A stretch of DNA of 64,000 nt from Alcaligenes ammonioxydans (GCF_019343455.1 NZ_CP049362.1:1984001-2048000), one strand, 5' to 3'; shown: positions 1 through 8,706, counted from the stretch's first letter. Made by a program: numbers and translations. The notes: generated by a model from the sequence alone, not told the origin.

Positions 1-2
1 CA

Positions 3-452
3 GGTGAAGTCGTGGTTGCGGAAAAGATCGACCGAATCAGCCGCTTGCCGCTAGTAGAGGCCGAACGCCTGGTAGCCTCGATCAGGGCCAAAGGCGCCAG
101 GCTGGCAGTGCCTGGTGTTGTGGATTTGACGGAGCTGGCCGCCGAGGCGAAAGGCGTGGCCAAGGTTGTTTTGGAATCCGTCCAGGACATGCTTTTGAAG
201 CTGGCGTTGCAGATTGCTCGCGACGACTATGAAGATCGGCGCGAGCGGCAGCGACAAGGCGTGGCGCTGGCCAAGGATGCTGGGCGCTATGCTGGCCGCA
301 AAGCTGACACCCAAATGCACGATCGGATTATTGCGCTGCGGTCTGCAGGCCACAGTATTGCTGCTACGGCAAGATTGGCCGGATGCAGCGCAAGTCAGGT
401 CAAGAGAGTTTGGGCGCTTCATCAACCATTGGCGCGGTCGGCCGGGTCGTAG
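3..452 (+). CDS. Serine recombinase (resolvase/invertase), C-terminal part
   Basis: The reading frame is open from base 3, so the gene enters from outside the window and its catalytic-serine N-terminus is not visible. What remains begins in the typical resolvase segment EKIDRISRLPL, followed by the long helix region and a C-terminal helix-turn-helix (GHSIAATARLAGCSASQVKRV) that binds the recombination site. The protein ends soon after the HTH, as is normal for small resolvases. It is probably from a transposon or the resolution system of the mobile element. It reads toward umuDC, whose promoter begins about 70 bp after its stop. Family assignment is firm; the specific role is not. Confidence 0.85.
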   Translation, partial: GEVVVAEKIDRISRLPLVEAERLVASIRAKGARLAVPGVVDLTELAAEAKGVAKVVLESVQDMLLKLALQIARDDYEDRRERQRQGVALAKDAGRYAGRKADTQMHDRIIALRSAGHSIAATARLAGCSASQVKRVWALHQPLARSAGS

Positions 453-521
453 TGTCCCATGCTCTAAAAACTTACTGAGATACAAGCAGAAATGACTTTT
501 CAGTTTTATTCTGTAAAATCA

Positions 522-537
522 CTGTTTATTTATCCAG
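522..537 (+). promoter_or_regulatory. LexA (SOS) box upstream of umuDC
   Basis: The sequence CTG-TTTATTTATC-CAG matches the LexA operator pattern CTG-N10-CAG with an AT-rich centre, and the flanks A and TA extend the match to the 20-bp consensus. It lies 8 bp before the umuD ATG, where bound repressor would block transcription. Seen directly; SOS control of umuDC operons is established for the family. Confidence 0.85.
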
Positions 538-545
538 TAAGAATT

Positions 546-971
546 ATGAATACTCCACTTCCTGTGACGCAGCTTCCAGTTCAGGTCTGGGCAATTTCTG
601 CGACTGTACAGTGTGGATTCCCAAGCCCTGCGGAAGACCATACCCAAAAACGGCTCGACCTCAATGAGTTGCTGATTCATCAGCCTGACGCGACATTTTT
701 CATGCGCGTGCGTGGCCCATCCATGCGTGACGCCGGGATAGACGACGGGGACTACGTGGTAATCGATAGATCTCTGGAGGCAAAGCACGGCAATGTCGTC
801 TTAGCCGTTATCGATGGTGAGTTCACGATCAAACGCTTGTTTCGTCGGGCTGGTCGGGTGAAGCTACAGGCAGCGAACCCGACATTTACCGATATCGAGT
901 TCCGTGATGGGCAAGAGTTGATCGTTTGGGGGGTAGTGACATGGACGCTCAAAGGCCTGTTACCCGCATAG
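546..971 (+). CDS. umuD: UmuD-type translesion polymerase accessory protein (S24 peptidase)
   Basis: This 141-aa protein is the RecA-assisted self-cleaving subunit of error-prone polymerase V. The cleavage site Cys23-Gly24, catalytic Ser59 (GPSM) and Lys96 (FTIKRL) sit almost exactly where they do in E. coli UmuD. The ATG at 546 is chosen because it follows the LexA box and restores the usual length; an upstream in-frame start at 492 would place the operator inside the gene. The 3' end overlaps umuC by 31 bp, so the two are translationally coupled. It is probably ICE cargo supplying SOS mutagenesis. Confidence 0.93.
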   Translation: MNTPLPVTQLPVQVWAISATVQCGFPSPAEDHTQKRLDLNELLIHQPDATFFMRVRGPSMRDAGIDDGDYVVIDRSLEAKHGNVVLAVIDGEFTIKRLFRRAGRVKLQAANPTFTDIEFRDGQELIVWGVVTWTLKGLLPA

Positions 972-2248
972 CACTCATCGATGGGAATTCGTTTTATTGC
1001 TCCTGCGAACGTGCGATGCGCCCAGCATATGAAGGGCGGCCGTTGGTTGTGCTTTCCAACAACGATGGCTGTGCTATCGCCAGGACGCAAGAGGCCAAAG
1101 ACTTGGGTATCAAAATGGGTGCCCCTTGGTTCCAGATCAAGCACTTGGCCGATACTCATGGCCTGATCGCACTATCTGCGAATTTCAGCCTTTACGGCGA
1201 CCTGAGTAGCAGGATGATGAATGTGATTGGCCAATTCTCACCACTCCAAGAAATTTACTCGATCGATGAGTCATTTCTTGATTTGACCGGGGTGCCCGGC
1301 ACGGGGCGAGAGATTGGAAGCGAGATCCGCCAGCGCGTAAGGCAGTGGGTTGGGATTCCAACATGCGTGGGCATCGGGCCGACAAAGACGTTGGCCAAGC
1401 TGGCAAACCACTTGGCTAAAAAGATGCCGCGCTTACAGGGTGTGTGCGATTTGTCAGGGCTGGCCACGGCGGACTTGATGCGTGCAATCCGCCATGTGCC
1501 AATTGACGAGGTCTGGGGTGTGGGCAGGAAGCTGGCGCCCAAGCTGCAGGCTTTAAACATCAATACCGCTGCTGACCTGGCCCAAGCCGACTGGCGTGTA
1601 ATGCGGGACCGATTCTCAATTGTTGTGGCCAAGACCGCCAGGGAGCTATTCGGAGAAAGCTGCCTCGAATGGGAAGAAGTGCCAGCAGACAAGCAGCAAA
1701 TCATGTGTTCACGCTCGTTCGGCAAGCCTGTTCTTGATCTGCAGGATCTTGAACAGGCCATCAGCACGTTCACGAGTCGCGCCGCTGAGAAGCTGCGTGC
1801 CCAGGAGGGCGTGACAGCGTCAATTCTCGTGTTCATTCGCACTAGCTATTTTCGCAACGATCCCCAGTACTCCGGCGGCACAGTGGCACGCCTGTTGACG
1901 CCGACGGACAGCACGGCCAGCTTGGTACAAGCTGCGCTGCAGGGCCTGCATCAAATCTATCGTGAAGGTTTCAAATACGCAAAAGCGGGGGTTTGCCTGT
2001 TGGATCTCGCTACGCAGCAGCAAGCGGATGCGCAGCGCACCTTATTCTCTTCCGGTGCAGTGGTCGATACCTCCGACCGATCTGCGCTGATGGCTGTGCT
2101 GGATGGCATCAATCAACGGTACGGTCGCAGCACGATTTCAGCGGCTAGTTCGTTCGCACCAGTTGATGCTGTGTGGAAGATGAAGCAAGAACGCATGACA
2201 CCGGCGTACACGACAGATTGGGGTCAGATAATTGACGTCTGGAAATAG
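941..2248 (+). CDS. umuC: UmuC-type Y-family DNA polymerase (Pol V catalytic subunit)
   Basis: This 435-aa Y-family polymerase carries the palm signature ALIDGNSFYCSCER with its first catalytic Asp, the second acidic cluster YSIDESFLDLTG, and the helix-hairpin-helix VPIDEVWGVGRKLAPKL. A C-terminal little-finger/DUF4113 region follows, ending in the typical TPAYTTDWGQ. The ATG at 941 follows a GGGG run and lies inside umuD, the usual arrangement. With UmuD it forms Pol V, which bypasses lesions. Transcription comes from the LexA-controlled promoter before umuD. Confidence 0.95.
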   Translation: MDAQRPVTRIALIDGNSFYCSCERAMRPAYEGRPLVVLSNNDGCAIARTQEAKDLGIKMGAPWFQIKHLADTHGLIALSANFSLYGDLSSRMMNVIGQFSPLQEIYSIDESFLDLTGVPGTGREIGSEIRQRVRQWVGIPTCVGIGPTKTLAKLANHLAKKMPRLQGVCDLSGLATADLMRAIRHVPIDEVWGVGRKLAPKLQALNINTAADLAQADWRVMRDRFSIVVAKTARELFGESCLEWEEVPADKQQIMCSRSFGKPVLDLQDLEQAISTFTSRAAEKLRAQEGVTASILVFIRTSYFRNDPQYSGGTVARLLTPTDSTASLVQAALQGLHQIYREGFKYAKAGVCLLDLATQQQADAQRTLFSSGAVVDTSDRSALMAVLDGINQRYGRSTISAASSFAPVDAVWKMKQERMTPAYTTDWGQIIDVWK

Positions 2249-2315
2249 CTGACAGGCTGGTGTTTGCGCTTCGATCACCACCTGCATTCTCCGGAGATTT
2301 ATATCATCCGTCGCC

Positions 2316-2343
2316 AAAAAAAAAGCCCCTCATATTGAGGGGC
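2316..2343 (-). terminator. Rho-independent terminator of the ICE helicase gene
   Basis: On the - strand a GCCCCTC/GAGGGGC hairpin with a 5-nt loop is followed by nine T. It lies 22 bp after the helicase stop codon and also separates that gene from the convergent umuC. Confidence 0.85.
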
Positions 2344-2364
2344 AAAGTGAAAAGGAAAAGTATG

Positions 2365-4662
2365 CTATGCGTTGGCCAACAACTGCTTGGCCAACTGGAC
2401 CTCAATGCTGTCACCGGCATCATTCAGAACATCCAAGCCACAATCAGGCATATCCCCTGACGTTGACTGCGTAACAGCGATCTTCTTGGCCATCAGCCTT
2501 AAACACTCCACCTGGCTGGAACCTGAGTAGCCCAAGAACACGACCTTGACTGGATGCTTCTGGCCAATCCGCCATGACCGTCTGGCCGCCTGCATTAACG
2601 TGTAGACGTTAAAGCCAGACTGCATGAACACAATCGTAGGAAACTCCAGCAGATCCAGGCCAGTCTTGACCAGCTCTGGATTGGTGACAAGGACGTCAAT
2701 ACCCCGCTCCACCTGGTCAGCAACCCAGTCTTCGCGTCGAGCTGCGTCAACAGAAGCACGCAACACAGCAACTTTGAAGCCGTTCATCTCAAGGTGGCTT
2801 TTGAGCCGAGCGGTGGTGTCACGTGTACCCGAGTAAATCGAGTACACCAGCACCTTTCTTCCTTTGGCCTTCTCCTGTTTGCACAGATCTAAGAGCTGTT
2901 GCTCTTTGGGGGTAAGCTCTGACTCCTGAAAAACAGGCCCTTGAGAAAACAAGACTGCCTTACTTCGAGGGTGCCGGACGGTTTCTGGGCGAAAGCAGCA
3001 CTCTGGCCAAGCCAGTAGCGTATTCATCACAACCCCAAGCAAGCTATTGTCCTTTTGGGCCAACGCCTTCTTGAGCTCGTACACCAGGTGCTTTGCCATG
3101 CGCTGATAGGCCTCATCCTGCGCCTGGCTCATTGGTACGTTAATGAAGTGCTCGTCATAGTCAGGCAAGACGTTCTGGCCAATGTCGCGCAACTTCAGGA
3201 AAACAGTGATCGGCACTACATACCGCATAATGCCAACCGGACCAAAGCCAGGAGCTTTACTGGTCCGTACCGTCATCTGCTTACCTTTAGCGGTGCGATG
3301 CGATGGGCCAGTGCTTTCCTTGTACACGTCTTTGAGCACGCCATGCTCACGCATGAACGCCATAGCTGCGCTTCCCATTGACCCATTACGAGCAGGTTTG
3401 AAGCCATCTTGAATCATCTGTGTCGGATTTATTCTCCACAAAAGATGAAACAAGTCATCGGCATAGCCCCCCATCAGTGTCCCAGTGAGCAGCAGTGTTT
3501 TTTGGCATTGGCTGGCCAGCACGCCCATGGCCTGGCCCTGGGCTGAGCCCTCATTTTTGTATTCATGGCCTTCATCTACAACCAAAAGACCGAAATACCC
3601 ACGAGGCAAGTAGCGTTTGATGAACTCAGTGGCTTGATAGCCCCCCTCCCCTATACTGAACTCAAAGGACGCGAAGGATCGCTCCATACGCATGGCCTGC
3701 CGATCGGAGAAAACAAGCTCGCCAGACTCATCCATGAGGTTGAGAAACTCATAGACGTTATCGTCGAGCATTCCCCCAAGCAGATCCTCTCCAAAAATCG
3801 AGAGCAATTTGCGAGCGGTTTTATCTCCGATCGTCGGCATTTGCTTCAAAGCACCCAACACCAGATCGTGCATGGAGTCGATACGCTTACCTGCACGAAT
3901 CAACGTCCAAAGCGTGCTATCGCAGTGGCTGCATTTGCAGCGTCTATCAGCAAGCATGAGTGCGGCCGCCTCAACGGAGAGCGGCATCATTTCACCATCC
4001 GCATTCTCACGTTCGATGGGTTCCATGCAATCAGGGCAGCAAGCAAACCTAAACCGTTGACCATCTTGCAATACCTGGCGAGTCAAAAATGCCGGTTTCC
4101 AGTGAAACCCCATGCGCATACGCACACGCCCAAGCACAAAGAACTCTGGCTTACTGGTTTTCAAACCCAGGGCATTTCGTAGCGCCAACAGTTTGCGTAG
4201 CGTATCTGGCCCATTCAGAATCCAAACCTTAGCACCAGGGACGGTGGCCAGGATCTCACGTCGCCACTTATAGACCAGGTGAGGCGGCGAAACGATCAGG
4301 GTACGTGGATGCGTACTCTGCATTAAAGCCGCAACACAAATGGCCATCATGGTTTTGCCCGTGCCCATATCCGCATTGAGTACCGCTGCCGGTTCATTGT
4401 GATCCAACAACAGCTTCACAACGGCGTGTACAGCATGGGCCTGGGCCTCAAATGGCTGACGGGTCAGATTGTCCAGAACGTGTTGCCGCGCACGCCAAAC
4501 GCGAGTTTGAGTGTCCAGGTCCGGATCGTAAATAGGCGGGTTCTGGCGACGGACTTGCTCCAACAAGCCCTCACCAAACTGATCAATAAAAATGGCCAGA
4601 GGCATATGCAGCTCATCGGCATTTTGCTCTGGGGTATCTAGCTGGGGATGTATAGCGCCCAT
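2365..4662 (-). CDS. SNF2/DEAD-like superfamily 2 helicase of the ICE
   Basis: This 765-aa ATP-dependent DNA translocase or helicase has motif I near residues 97-105 (ADMGTGKTM), motif II VVDEGHEYK, motif III LTGTLMGG, and a C-terminal helicase domain ending in QAARRSWRIGQ, the SNF2-type motif VI. An insert after motif Ia has two CxxC pairs (CCPDC and CKCSHC), probably a zinc ribbon. The ATG at 4662 is preceded by GGAGAG; a TTG at 4677 lies further upstream. It is the last gene of the leftward series and is followed by a strong terminator. Its partner and role in the element are unknown; DNA remodelling during ICE replication is an inference. Confidence 0.85.
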   Translation of the reverse strand: MGAIHPQLDTPEQNADELHMPLAIFIDQFGEGLLEQVRRQNPPIYDPDLDTQTRVWRARQHVLDNLTRQPFEAQAHAVHAVVKLLLDHNEPAAVLNADMGTGKTMMAICVAALMQSTHPRTLIVSPPHLVYKWRREILATVPGAKVWILNGPDTLRKLLALRNALGLKTSKPEFFVLGRVRMRMGFHWKPAFLTRQVLQDGQRFRFACCPDCMEPIERENADGEMMPLSVEAAALMLADRRCKCSHCDSTLWTLIRAGKRIDSMHDLVLGALKQMPTIGDKTARKLLSIFGEDLLGGMLDDNVYEFLNLMDESGELVFSDRQAMRMERSFASFEFSIGEGGYQATEFIKRYLPRGYFGLLVVDEGHEYKNEGSAQGQAMGVLASQCQKTLLLTGTLMGGYADDLFHLLWRINPTQMIQDGFKPARNGSMGSAAMAFMREHGVLKDVYKESTGPSHRTAKGKQMTVRTSKAPGFGPVGIMRYVVPITVFLKLRDIGQNVLPDYDEHFINVPMSQAQDEAYQRMAKHLVYELKKALAQKDNSLLGVVMNTLLAWPECCFRPETVRHPRSKAVLFSQGPVFQESELTPKEQQLLDLCKQEKAKGRKVLVYSIYSGTRDTTARLKSHLEMNGFKVAVLRASVDAARREDWVADQVERGIDVLVTNPELVKTGLDLLEFPTIVFMQSGFNVYTLMQAARRSWRIGQKHPVKVVFLGYSGSSQVECLRLMAKKIAVTQSTSGDMPDCGLDVLNDAGDSIEVQLAKQLLANA

Positions 4663-4685
4663 ATTGGCTCTCCACAAAAGGAATA

Positions 4686-4711
4686 CGGGGAGCCAGCGGG
4701 GCTGCTCCCCG
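4686..4711 (-). promoter_or_regulatory. Leader inverted repeat before the helicase gene
   Basis: A perfect 8-bp inverted repeat CGGGGAGC/GCTCCCCG with a 10-nt spacer lies 24 bp before the helicase start. Its CTCCCC arm could also pair with the Shine-Dalgarno GGAGAG. It is one of a series of similar leaders in this region. Confidence 0.55.
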
Positions 4712-4774
4712 CATGGGTTAGAAAAAAATGTAGAAAAGGCTGGATCCGGAAATCAGCCAATCAGCTTAGAAAAA

Positions 4775-5401
4775 CTACAACTGCAAACGTAGGCGCCCTA
4801 CCCTGACCCCATCAGAGATGAAATCAAGAAAATGCTCACTTAGACTCACCCGAACTGCCTTGACAGGGCCAAGCGTGGGATACAGATCGCTGCCCATTAT
4901 CTGCACAGCTTGCTTATCACGGCACCACGCCAAAACCTCTGCACGCCAATGGTCCAGAAGGGCCACCGGCGACAAGCTTTTAATCAGTTGCCAGGCACGA
5001 TCATCGAGATCATTCTCCTGAGCCTCGTTAAGGCTGACCAAGTCGCTCACTGCTGAATAGTGAAGAACCCAACCGATTCGATTGGCACGGTCTGGCTCCT
5101 GTAGATTCTTGTCAAATACCCACAGTTGCCCCAAAGGACCAAACAGGTTTTGCTTAGGCAACCTGCCGGTGTGTTTGCCTAAGCGATCCACACCGCCAAC
5201 CTCCACTAAGTGGCGTTGGCCATCATCGCCGCGCAAGTGAAAGCGTTGTATACCGCCTTCCTTATTGCCCAACTGCATCGCAGCCATGAATTGCATCAGC
5301 GATCCATCGCGTCCATACAGCGAAACGAACAAAAAGCGACCGTCCGACTCTCGGATGCAGGCATCTGCCCAGACCTCAGGAAACTCCTCTACTTGGTACA
5401 T
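4775..5401 (-). CDS. Hypothetical ICE protein, 208 aa
   Basis: I do not recognise this soluble protein. It has no signal peptide, membrane segment or cysteine cluster. The N-terminal half looks beta-rich and the middle holds an acidic, Trp-containing helical part. The ATG at 5401 has TGGAG 7 nt upstream. It lies between the helicase and another small orphan, all on the same strand, each with its own leader hairpin. It is probably an accessory protein of the element. Confidence 0.7.
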   Translation of the reverse strand: MYQVEEFPEVWADACIRESDGRFLFVSLYGRDGSLMQFMAAMQLGNKEGGIQRFHLRGDDGQRHLVEVGGVDRLGKHTGRLPKQNLFGPLGQLWVFDKNLQEPDRANRIGWVLHYSAVSDLVSLNEAQENDLDDRAWQLIKSLSPVALLDHWRAEVLAWCRDKQAVQIMGSDLYPTLGPVKAVRVSLSEHFLDFISDGVRVGRLRLQL

Positions 5402-5424
5402 CACCGAGCTCCATAGTTATGCGA

Positions 5425-5460
5425 CTGGCCCCTTCCTCGCACAAAGGAGGAAGGGGCCAG
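5425..5460 (-). promoter_or_regulatory. 14-bp perfect inverted repeat in the leader of the 208-aa gene
   Basis: CTGGCCCCTTCCTC and its exact complement flank an 8-nt loop, the longest perfect stem among the leaders here. It stands between the stop of the upstream gene (5483) and the start at 5401. No T-run follows on the - strand, so it is not an obvious terminator. Confidence 0.6.
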
Positions 5461-5482
5461 GCCGCGCCGTTTAGAGAGATGG

Positions 5483-5824
5483 TCAAGCCGAGCGCACGGC
5501 AAATGAGCCGTCAGCTTGATAGGTGATGTCTCGATTCCCCACGTTGTTCCAGGAGTCGCGTTGGACCTCAGTGAACATATTTGCTGGCACAGTGATTTTG
5601 AGCCGGTGCAACACCGCTTTAAAATGCTCCAGGCTCAAACCAAATGGGTTGGACTCATAAAGATTGCTATACAGATACTGATCATCGAACCCGGTCACAT
5701 CCGGATCCACAAAATCCACCTGCTTTTCGATGACCAAAAAATAATGCCCCAAAGCCCTATCCCAACCTAACAGCACGGTAACGGGATGATCTTTATAGGT
5801 GGTTTCAAAGTAATGACGACTCAT
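5483..5824 (-). CDS. Hypothetical ICE protein, 113 aa
   Basis: This small soluble protein starts MSRHYFETTYKDHP and I do not recognise it. The ATG at 5824 has CTGGAG 6 nt upstream; the in-frame extension to 5878 has no ribosome site and overlaps the leader repeat. Acidic, with several aromatic residues. Like its neighbours it is separated from the next gene by a structured leader (GTCGC/GCGAC arms at about 5846-5875). Real by its ribosome site and position; function unknown. Confidence 0.65.
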   Translation of the reverse strand: MSRHYFETTYKDHPVTVLLGWDRALGHYFLVIEKQVDFVDPDVTGFDDQYLYSNLYESNPFGLSLEHFKAVLHRLKITVPANMFTEVQRDSWNNVGNRDITYQADGSFAVRSA

Positions 5825-5933
5825 GACAAACTCCAGAAAATGAGTCGCAACGCCCCATAAGGGCCGCAGCGACCCCATGGGTACAGGTTAAAAACGCCCA
5901 AATGCGGGCTAAACAAACAAGAAATGACTCAAG

Positions 5934-6491
5934 TTACAGGTCGCCGTGCTCAGCGAACGAATAGCTAGTGGTATCGGCTGAAGGCCCGACGATCAAATGG
6001 TCCAGAACCCTTACATCGATCAGCTCCAATGCTTTTTTCAGCCGCTCAGTGACTTGGCGGTCTACCTGGCTAGGCTCTAACTTTCCGCTTGGATGGTTGT
6101 GAGCCAAAATGACCGCGCCAGCATTGCTCCTGAGCACCTCTTTAACGACCTCACGAGGATAGACAGCCGTTTGATTCAGGGTGCCTTGGAACAATTCCCG
6201 ATACTGGATCAGGCGAAGCTGGTTGTCTAAAAAGAAGACAGCGAAAACCTCGTGTTCTAGGCCAGCCAAACGAGCAACGGCATAGCGTTCCGCAATGCTC
6301 GGCGTTGACATGGGAGTTCCCGAAGGCACTAAAGACACAATCGCCTCACGTGCGGCCTCCAATATCTGCTCTGGAGTCGCCAACACGTAGTGCCCATGCG
6401 CATCAGCAACATGCAGTTGCGCGGGTTCAGGCGCTGCCTGAGCGTATACAGGCGGCGCAATGGGTAAAATCGACGTATCAAAAGAAGACAT
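5934..6491 (-). CDS. radC: RadC-family JAB/MPN domain protein
   Basis: This 185-aa protein is RadC-like with the metal-binding JAMM motif intact: Glu81, His131-Asn-His133, Ser141 and Asp144 in HNHPSGKLEPSQVD. The N-terminal helix-hairpin-helix of chromosomal RadC is missing, as is usual for copies on plasmids and islands. The ATG at 6491 follows TGGAG that is paired in a short hairpin. Mobile RadC homologues have been linked to anti-restriction or recombination, but the activity is uncertain. Its leader carries one of the repeated structured elements. Confidence 0.9.
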   Translation of the reverse strand: MSSFDTSILPIAPPVYAQAAPEPAQLHVADAHGHYVLATPEQILEAAREAIVSLVPSGTPMSTPSIAERYAVARLAGLEHEVFAVFFLDNQLRLIQYRELFQGTLNQTAVYPREVVKEVLRSNAGAVILAHNHPSGKLEPSQVDRQVTERLKKALELIDVRVLDHLIVGPSADTTSYSFAEHGDL

Positions 6492-6497
6492 GGGTAT

Positions 6498-6547
6498 CTC
6501 CAAAAAGTGGAGACAGCCGGCCCCTTGAGGACGGATGTCCCCAAGGG
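6498..6547 (-). promoter_or_regulatory. Double-hairpin leader of radC with sequestered ribosome site
   Basis: On the - strand, CCCTTG/CAAGGG arms with an inner GGAC/GTCC extension (6522-6547) are followed by CTCCA-CTTTT-TGGAG (6498-6512). The second hairpin encloses the GGAG ribosome site 6 nt before the ATG. Confidence 0.6.
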
Positions 6548-6598
6548 ATAAGACGGGCTGCTGACATGCCATGCATGACTGCAGCAGATAAGAAAAAC

Positions 6599-6665
6599 TA
6601 CCCAGGCAGTAAAAGACCACCTTGATGCGTTTACAGGGTTGAACGCATCTATAGAAACCCCTTTA
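6599..6665 (-). ncRNA. Repeated structured leader element, copy 1
   Basis: On the - strand the core is GATGCGTT-CAACCCTGTA-AACGCATC (6624-6649), an 8-bp perfect stem with a 10-nt loop. It is preceded by an AAACC/GGTTT hairpin and followed by a weak GGTGGT/ACTGCC hairpin ending in CCTGGGTA. Copies 2 and 3 share the loop while the stem changes in a compensatory way, so it is probably an RNA structure in the radC leader. I know of no named family that matches. Confidence 0.6.
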
Positions 6666-6769
6666 GGTTTGATGAGAAGGTTTCCCCAAATGGTCTGGAC
6701 CAGGCCCCTTGAGGAACCCTTCTAATGAAGGGTGAATAGCGCCACCTATTGGCACCGAGGGATAAAGCA

Positions 6770-7885
6770 TCAGCTGATCTTTACTATCTGACCAAGCCGA
6801 TGATCGGCAGTAAATTCAATGGCATTGATCGTAGGTACAAACTTATCCAGCATCGTGATGGTCTCTGAAACATTCCCCTTCTCATCCACCTCCAGGTTCT
6901 GGATGCGTTCTTTCTTCTTAAAGGTATCCCCCTTAATCAGAAAAACTCGCCCGTCTTTGGATTCAATGCAGCCAGTCACCTGTCCGGCTGCCAGCGCAAG
7001 CGCCAGGTGCCATTGAGTCATCGTACGAAGCGGCCTTCTGTGACTGGTCCGCACCTGAGAGAAATGAACATCAAAGCCTTGCCACAACAGACTCGCCTTC
7101 CATGTATTGAGCTCGTCTTTTAATTGAGCAGAATCGATTCGCACCGCATGAAAGTCAAGCTCCGCATCAGCTGCTGGCACCTGGTAGGGCTCATCATCCC
7201 AGACCTCTGGCAATACTTGATCTACGAACTCTCCGGCCTGAGCCTGCGCAAGCCAATCAAGAACGCTTTTACGTGGATGTGTGCTTCGGATTTTGGTCCC
7301 GAAGATCACACATTGTTTGAATTGCTGCTCGGGGGCCATAAAGAACCGTAAATTGTCGAAATTACGGGCCAAAAATGTCCGAATCTCAGCATCTAAGGCG
7401 TAATACGGAATGATGTAGATAAGCACCCCGCCCTCAACCAGGAATGATGCCGTTTTCTTTAAGAACGTGCGCTCCAGACGCTCGGCTTTGTCAGAATCAG
7501 CGTTGGCCAGGTTCGCCGCATCACTGATCCCAAACCCGTAAGGAGGATTCAGAAACAGTAGGCCAATACTGCGAGCCTTAACCACGACGTCATGAAGGTC
7601 CGCGTGAATAACCCGATCCAAGAGGGTTTTCGCGTGCCAGGCGCGTTCTTTATCAAACTCAACCCCCAGAGCTTCAATGCTTACTGAAGCGTCACCAGCG
7701 CGCTCCTGTAGGCCAAGACGGATGTCAGCCAGCGCCGCACCTTCCCCGCAACATGGATCAAGCAATCGCATGGGTCTTGATGCTGGCATGAGGAAGTGTT
7801 GAATCCGCTGCAAAGTCTCATCATCGGTCGGGTAGTATCCGGCTTTGACGAAGTTACGTGCCAAGCGAGTGAACAAAAGAGCCAT
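6770..7885 (-). CDS. DUF6094-like SAM-dependent DNA methyltransferase
   Basis: This 371-aa class I methyltransferase has the SAM-binding motif I LLDPCCGEGAAL (about 41-52), an acidic motif II LGVEFDKE, and the amino-methyltransferase motif NPPYG (113-117), which points to modification of an adenine or cytosine amino group in DNA. No restriction gene is adjacent, so it is an orphan modification enzyme. The ATG at 7885 follows AGGAGG and begins one base after the preceding gene's stop. Such methyltransferases are common in ICEs and may protect transferred DNA; that use here is inferred. Confidence 0.85.
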   Translation of the reverse strand: MALLFTRLARNFVKAGYYPTDDETLQRIQHFLMPASRPMRLLDPCCGEGAALADIRLGLQERAGDASVSIEALGVEFDKERAWHAKTLLDRVIHADLHDVVVKARSIGLLFLNPPYGFGISDAANLANADSDKAERLERTFLKKTASFLVEGGVLIYIIPYYALDAEIRTFLARNFDNLRFFMAPEQQFKQCVIFGTKIRSTHPRKSVLDWLAQAQAGEFVDQVLPEVWDDEPYQVPAADAELDFHAVRIDSAQLKDELNTWKASLLWQGFDVHFSQVRTSHRRPLRTMTQWHLALALAAGQVTGCIESKDGRVFLIKGDTFKKKERIQNLEVDEKGNVSETITMLDKFVPTINAIEFTADHRLGQIVKIS

Positions 7886-7886
7886 G

Positions 7887-8192
7887 TCACGCCTCCTGAG
7901 CATCAATGAGCGAGATCTCACGGCCAAACACCAGGCCTGCTGTTTCAGGTGAAGGCTCGCCATTCTGAGAAACCCACCAACTGGGTGGTTGAAGGGGGTA
8001 AACAAGCAGCCCAAGGTACGGACCTTGTGAGGCAAAGCAAACGATTCTGCATTTACCAATATTGTTGAGCCTGACCATCACAGTTTCGCCAATGGCTGGA
8101 ACAGGCTCTGGCCCGGTCCAGATCAGTCGATCATCGGTACGGTTTCTGTCAGTGGTGTAAAGCGGTAAGGTGAAATAGCGGACAACGATCAT
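7887..8192 (-). CDS. Hypothetical ICE protein, 101 aa, coupled to the methyltransferase
   Basis: This small, probably beta-rich protein starts MIVVRYFTLPLY and I do not recognise it. The ATG at 8192 has GGAGG upstream; the longer frame to 8288 has no ribosome site and covers the leader hairpin. Its TGA lies one base before the methyltransferase ATG, so the two are translated together. It may be an accessory factor of the methyltransferase, by position only. Confidence 0.7.
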   Translation of the reverse strand: MIVVRYFTLPLYTTDRNRTDDRLIWTGPEPVPAIGETVMVRLNNIGKCRIVCFASQGPYLGLLVYPLQPPSWWVSQNGEPSPETAGLVFGREISLIDAQEA

Positions 8193-8260
8193 GTGGGCCT
8201 CCGAAAAATAAACGACGAGAGACCCAGACGGATCATCCCGCCGGGAAAGTGATAGAGATA

Positions 8261-8288
8261 ATGCAAACCCATTCTGATGGGTTTGCAT
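8261..8288 (-). promoter_or_regulatory. 12-bp perfect inverted repeat in leader
   Basis: ATGCAAACCCAT and its exact complement flank a 4-nt loop, 69 bp before the start at 8192. It belongs to the leader-hairpin series of this region. No T-run follows. Confidence 0.6.
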
Positions 8289-8299
8289 GGGTTAGAGGA

Positions 8300-8635
8300 T
8301 CAGTACTCCGATGGCAATGTCAGCGTGGTGCAGGATCGATCCGATTCTGTAACGATCCAGATTTTGAGTTGGTCATTGACGCGATACGACGACATCAGTC
8401 GCCCTCCACACGCTAGGGACCGCTGGTTAAATCGCCAATCTTCGTGGCACAGATCCCCCCAATCACCAACAGCGTGACGAGCCAGGTACTCACAAGCGTT
8501 GATCGTGCCTTCTTGATCCAGCTTGGTAACACCTGGCGTAGCCACAACCACACCGAGTTCAAAGCGCGGCAGCACATTGGCAAGAGGCGAGAGATCGAAG
8601 GAATCTCTGCACACAGGTTGAGTCTGTTCAGTCAT
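8300..8635 (-). CDS. Hypothetical plasmid/ICE-type protein, 111 aa
   Basis: The protein has the conserved pattern YLARHAVGDWGDL, then NQRSLACGGRLMSSY, and ends TESDRSCTTLTLPSEY. This is the hallmark of a small uncharacterised family widespread on plasmids and islands, sometimes mislabelled a restriction subunit. It has no catalytic motif I can name. The ATG at 8635 follows GAGG that can pair with GGCCT upstream (GGCCT/AGGCC stem with a U-containing loop). Confidence 0.75.
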   Translation of the reverse strand: MTEQTQPVCRDSFDLSPLANVLPRFELGVVVATPGVTKLDQEGTINACEYLARHAVGDWGDLCHEDWRFNQRSLACGGRLMSSYRVNDQLKIWIVTESDRSCTTLTLPSEY

Positions 8636-8706
8636 AGTCGGCCTCACTAAAAATGCGCAGGCCATACCCATGCGGGTCTGTGCCCGCAGGGGTGAAAATG
8701 GAAAGA

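Noticed and set aside
107-971. umuD start at 492
   Set aside because: It would put the LexA box within the coding region and add 18 residues with no counterpart in UmuD.
2325-2343. Terminator assigned to umuC
   Set aside because: The T-run follows the hairpin only on the - strand, so it serves the helicase gene; umuC has no T-run of its own here.
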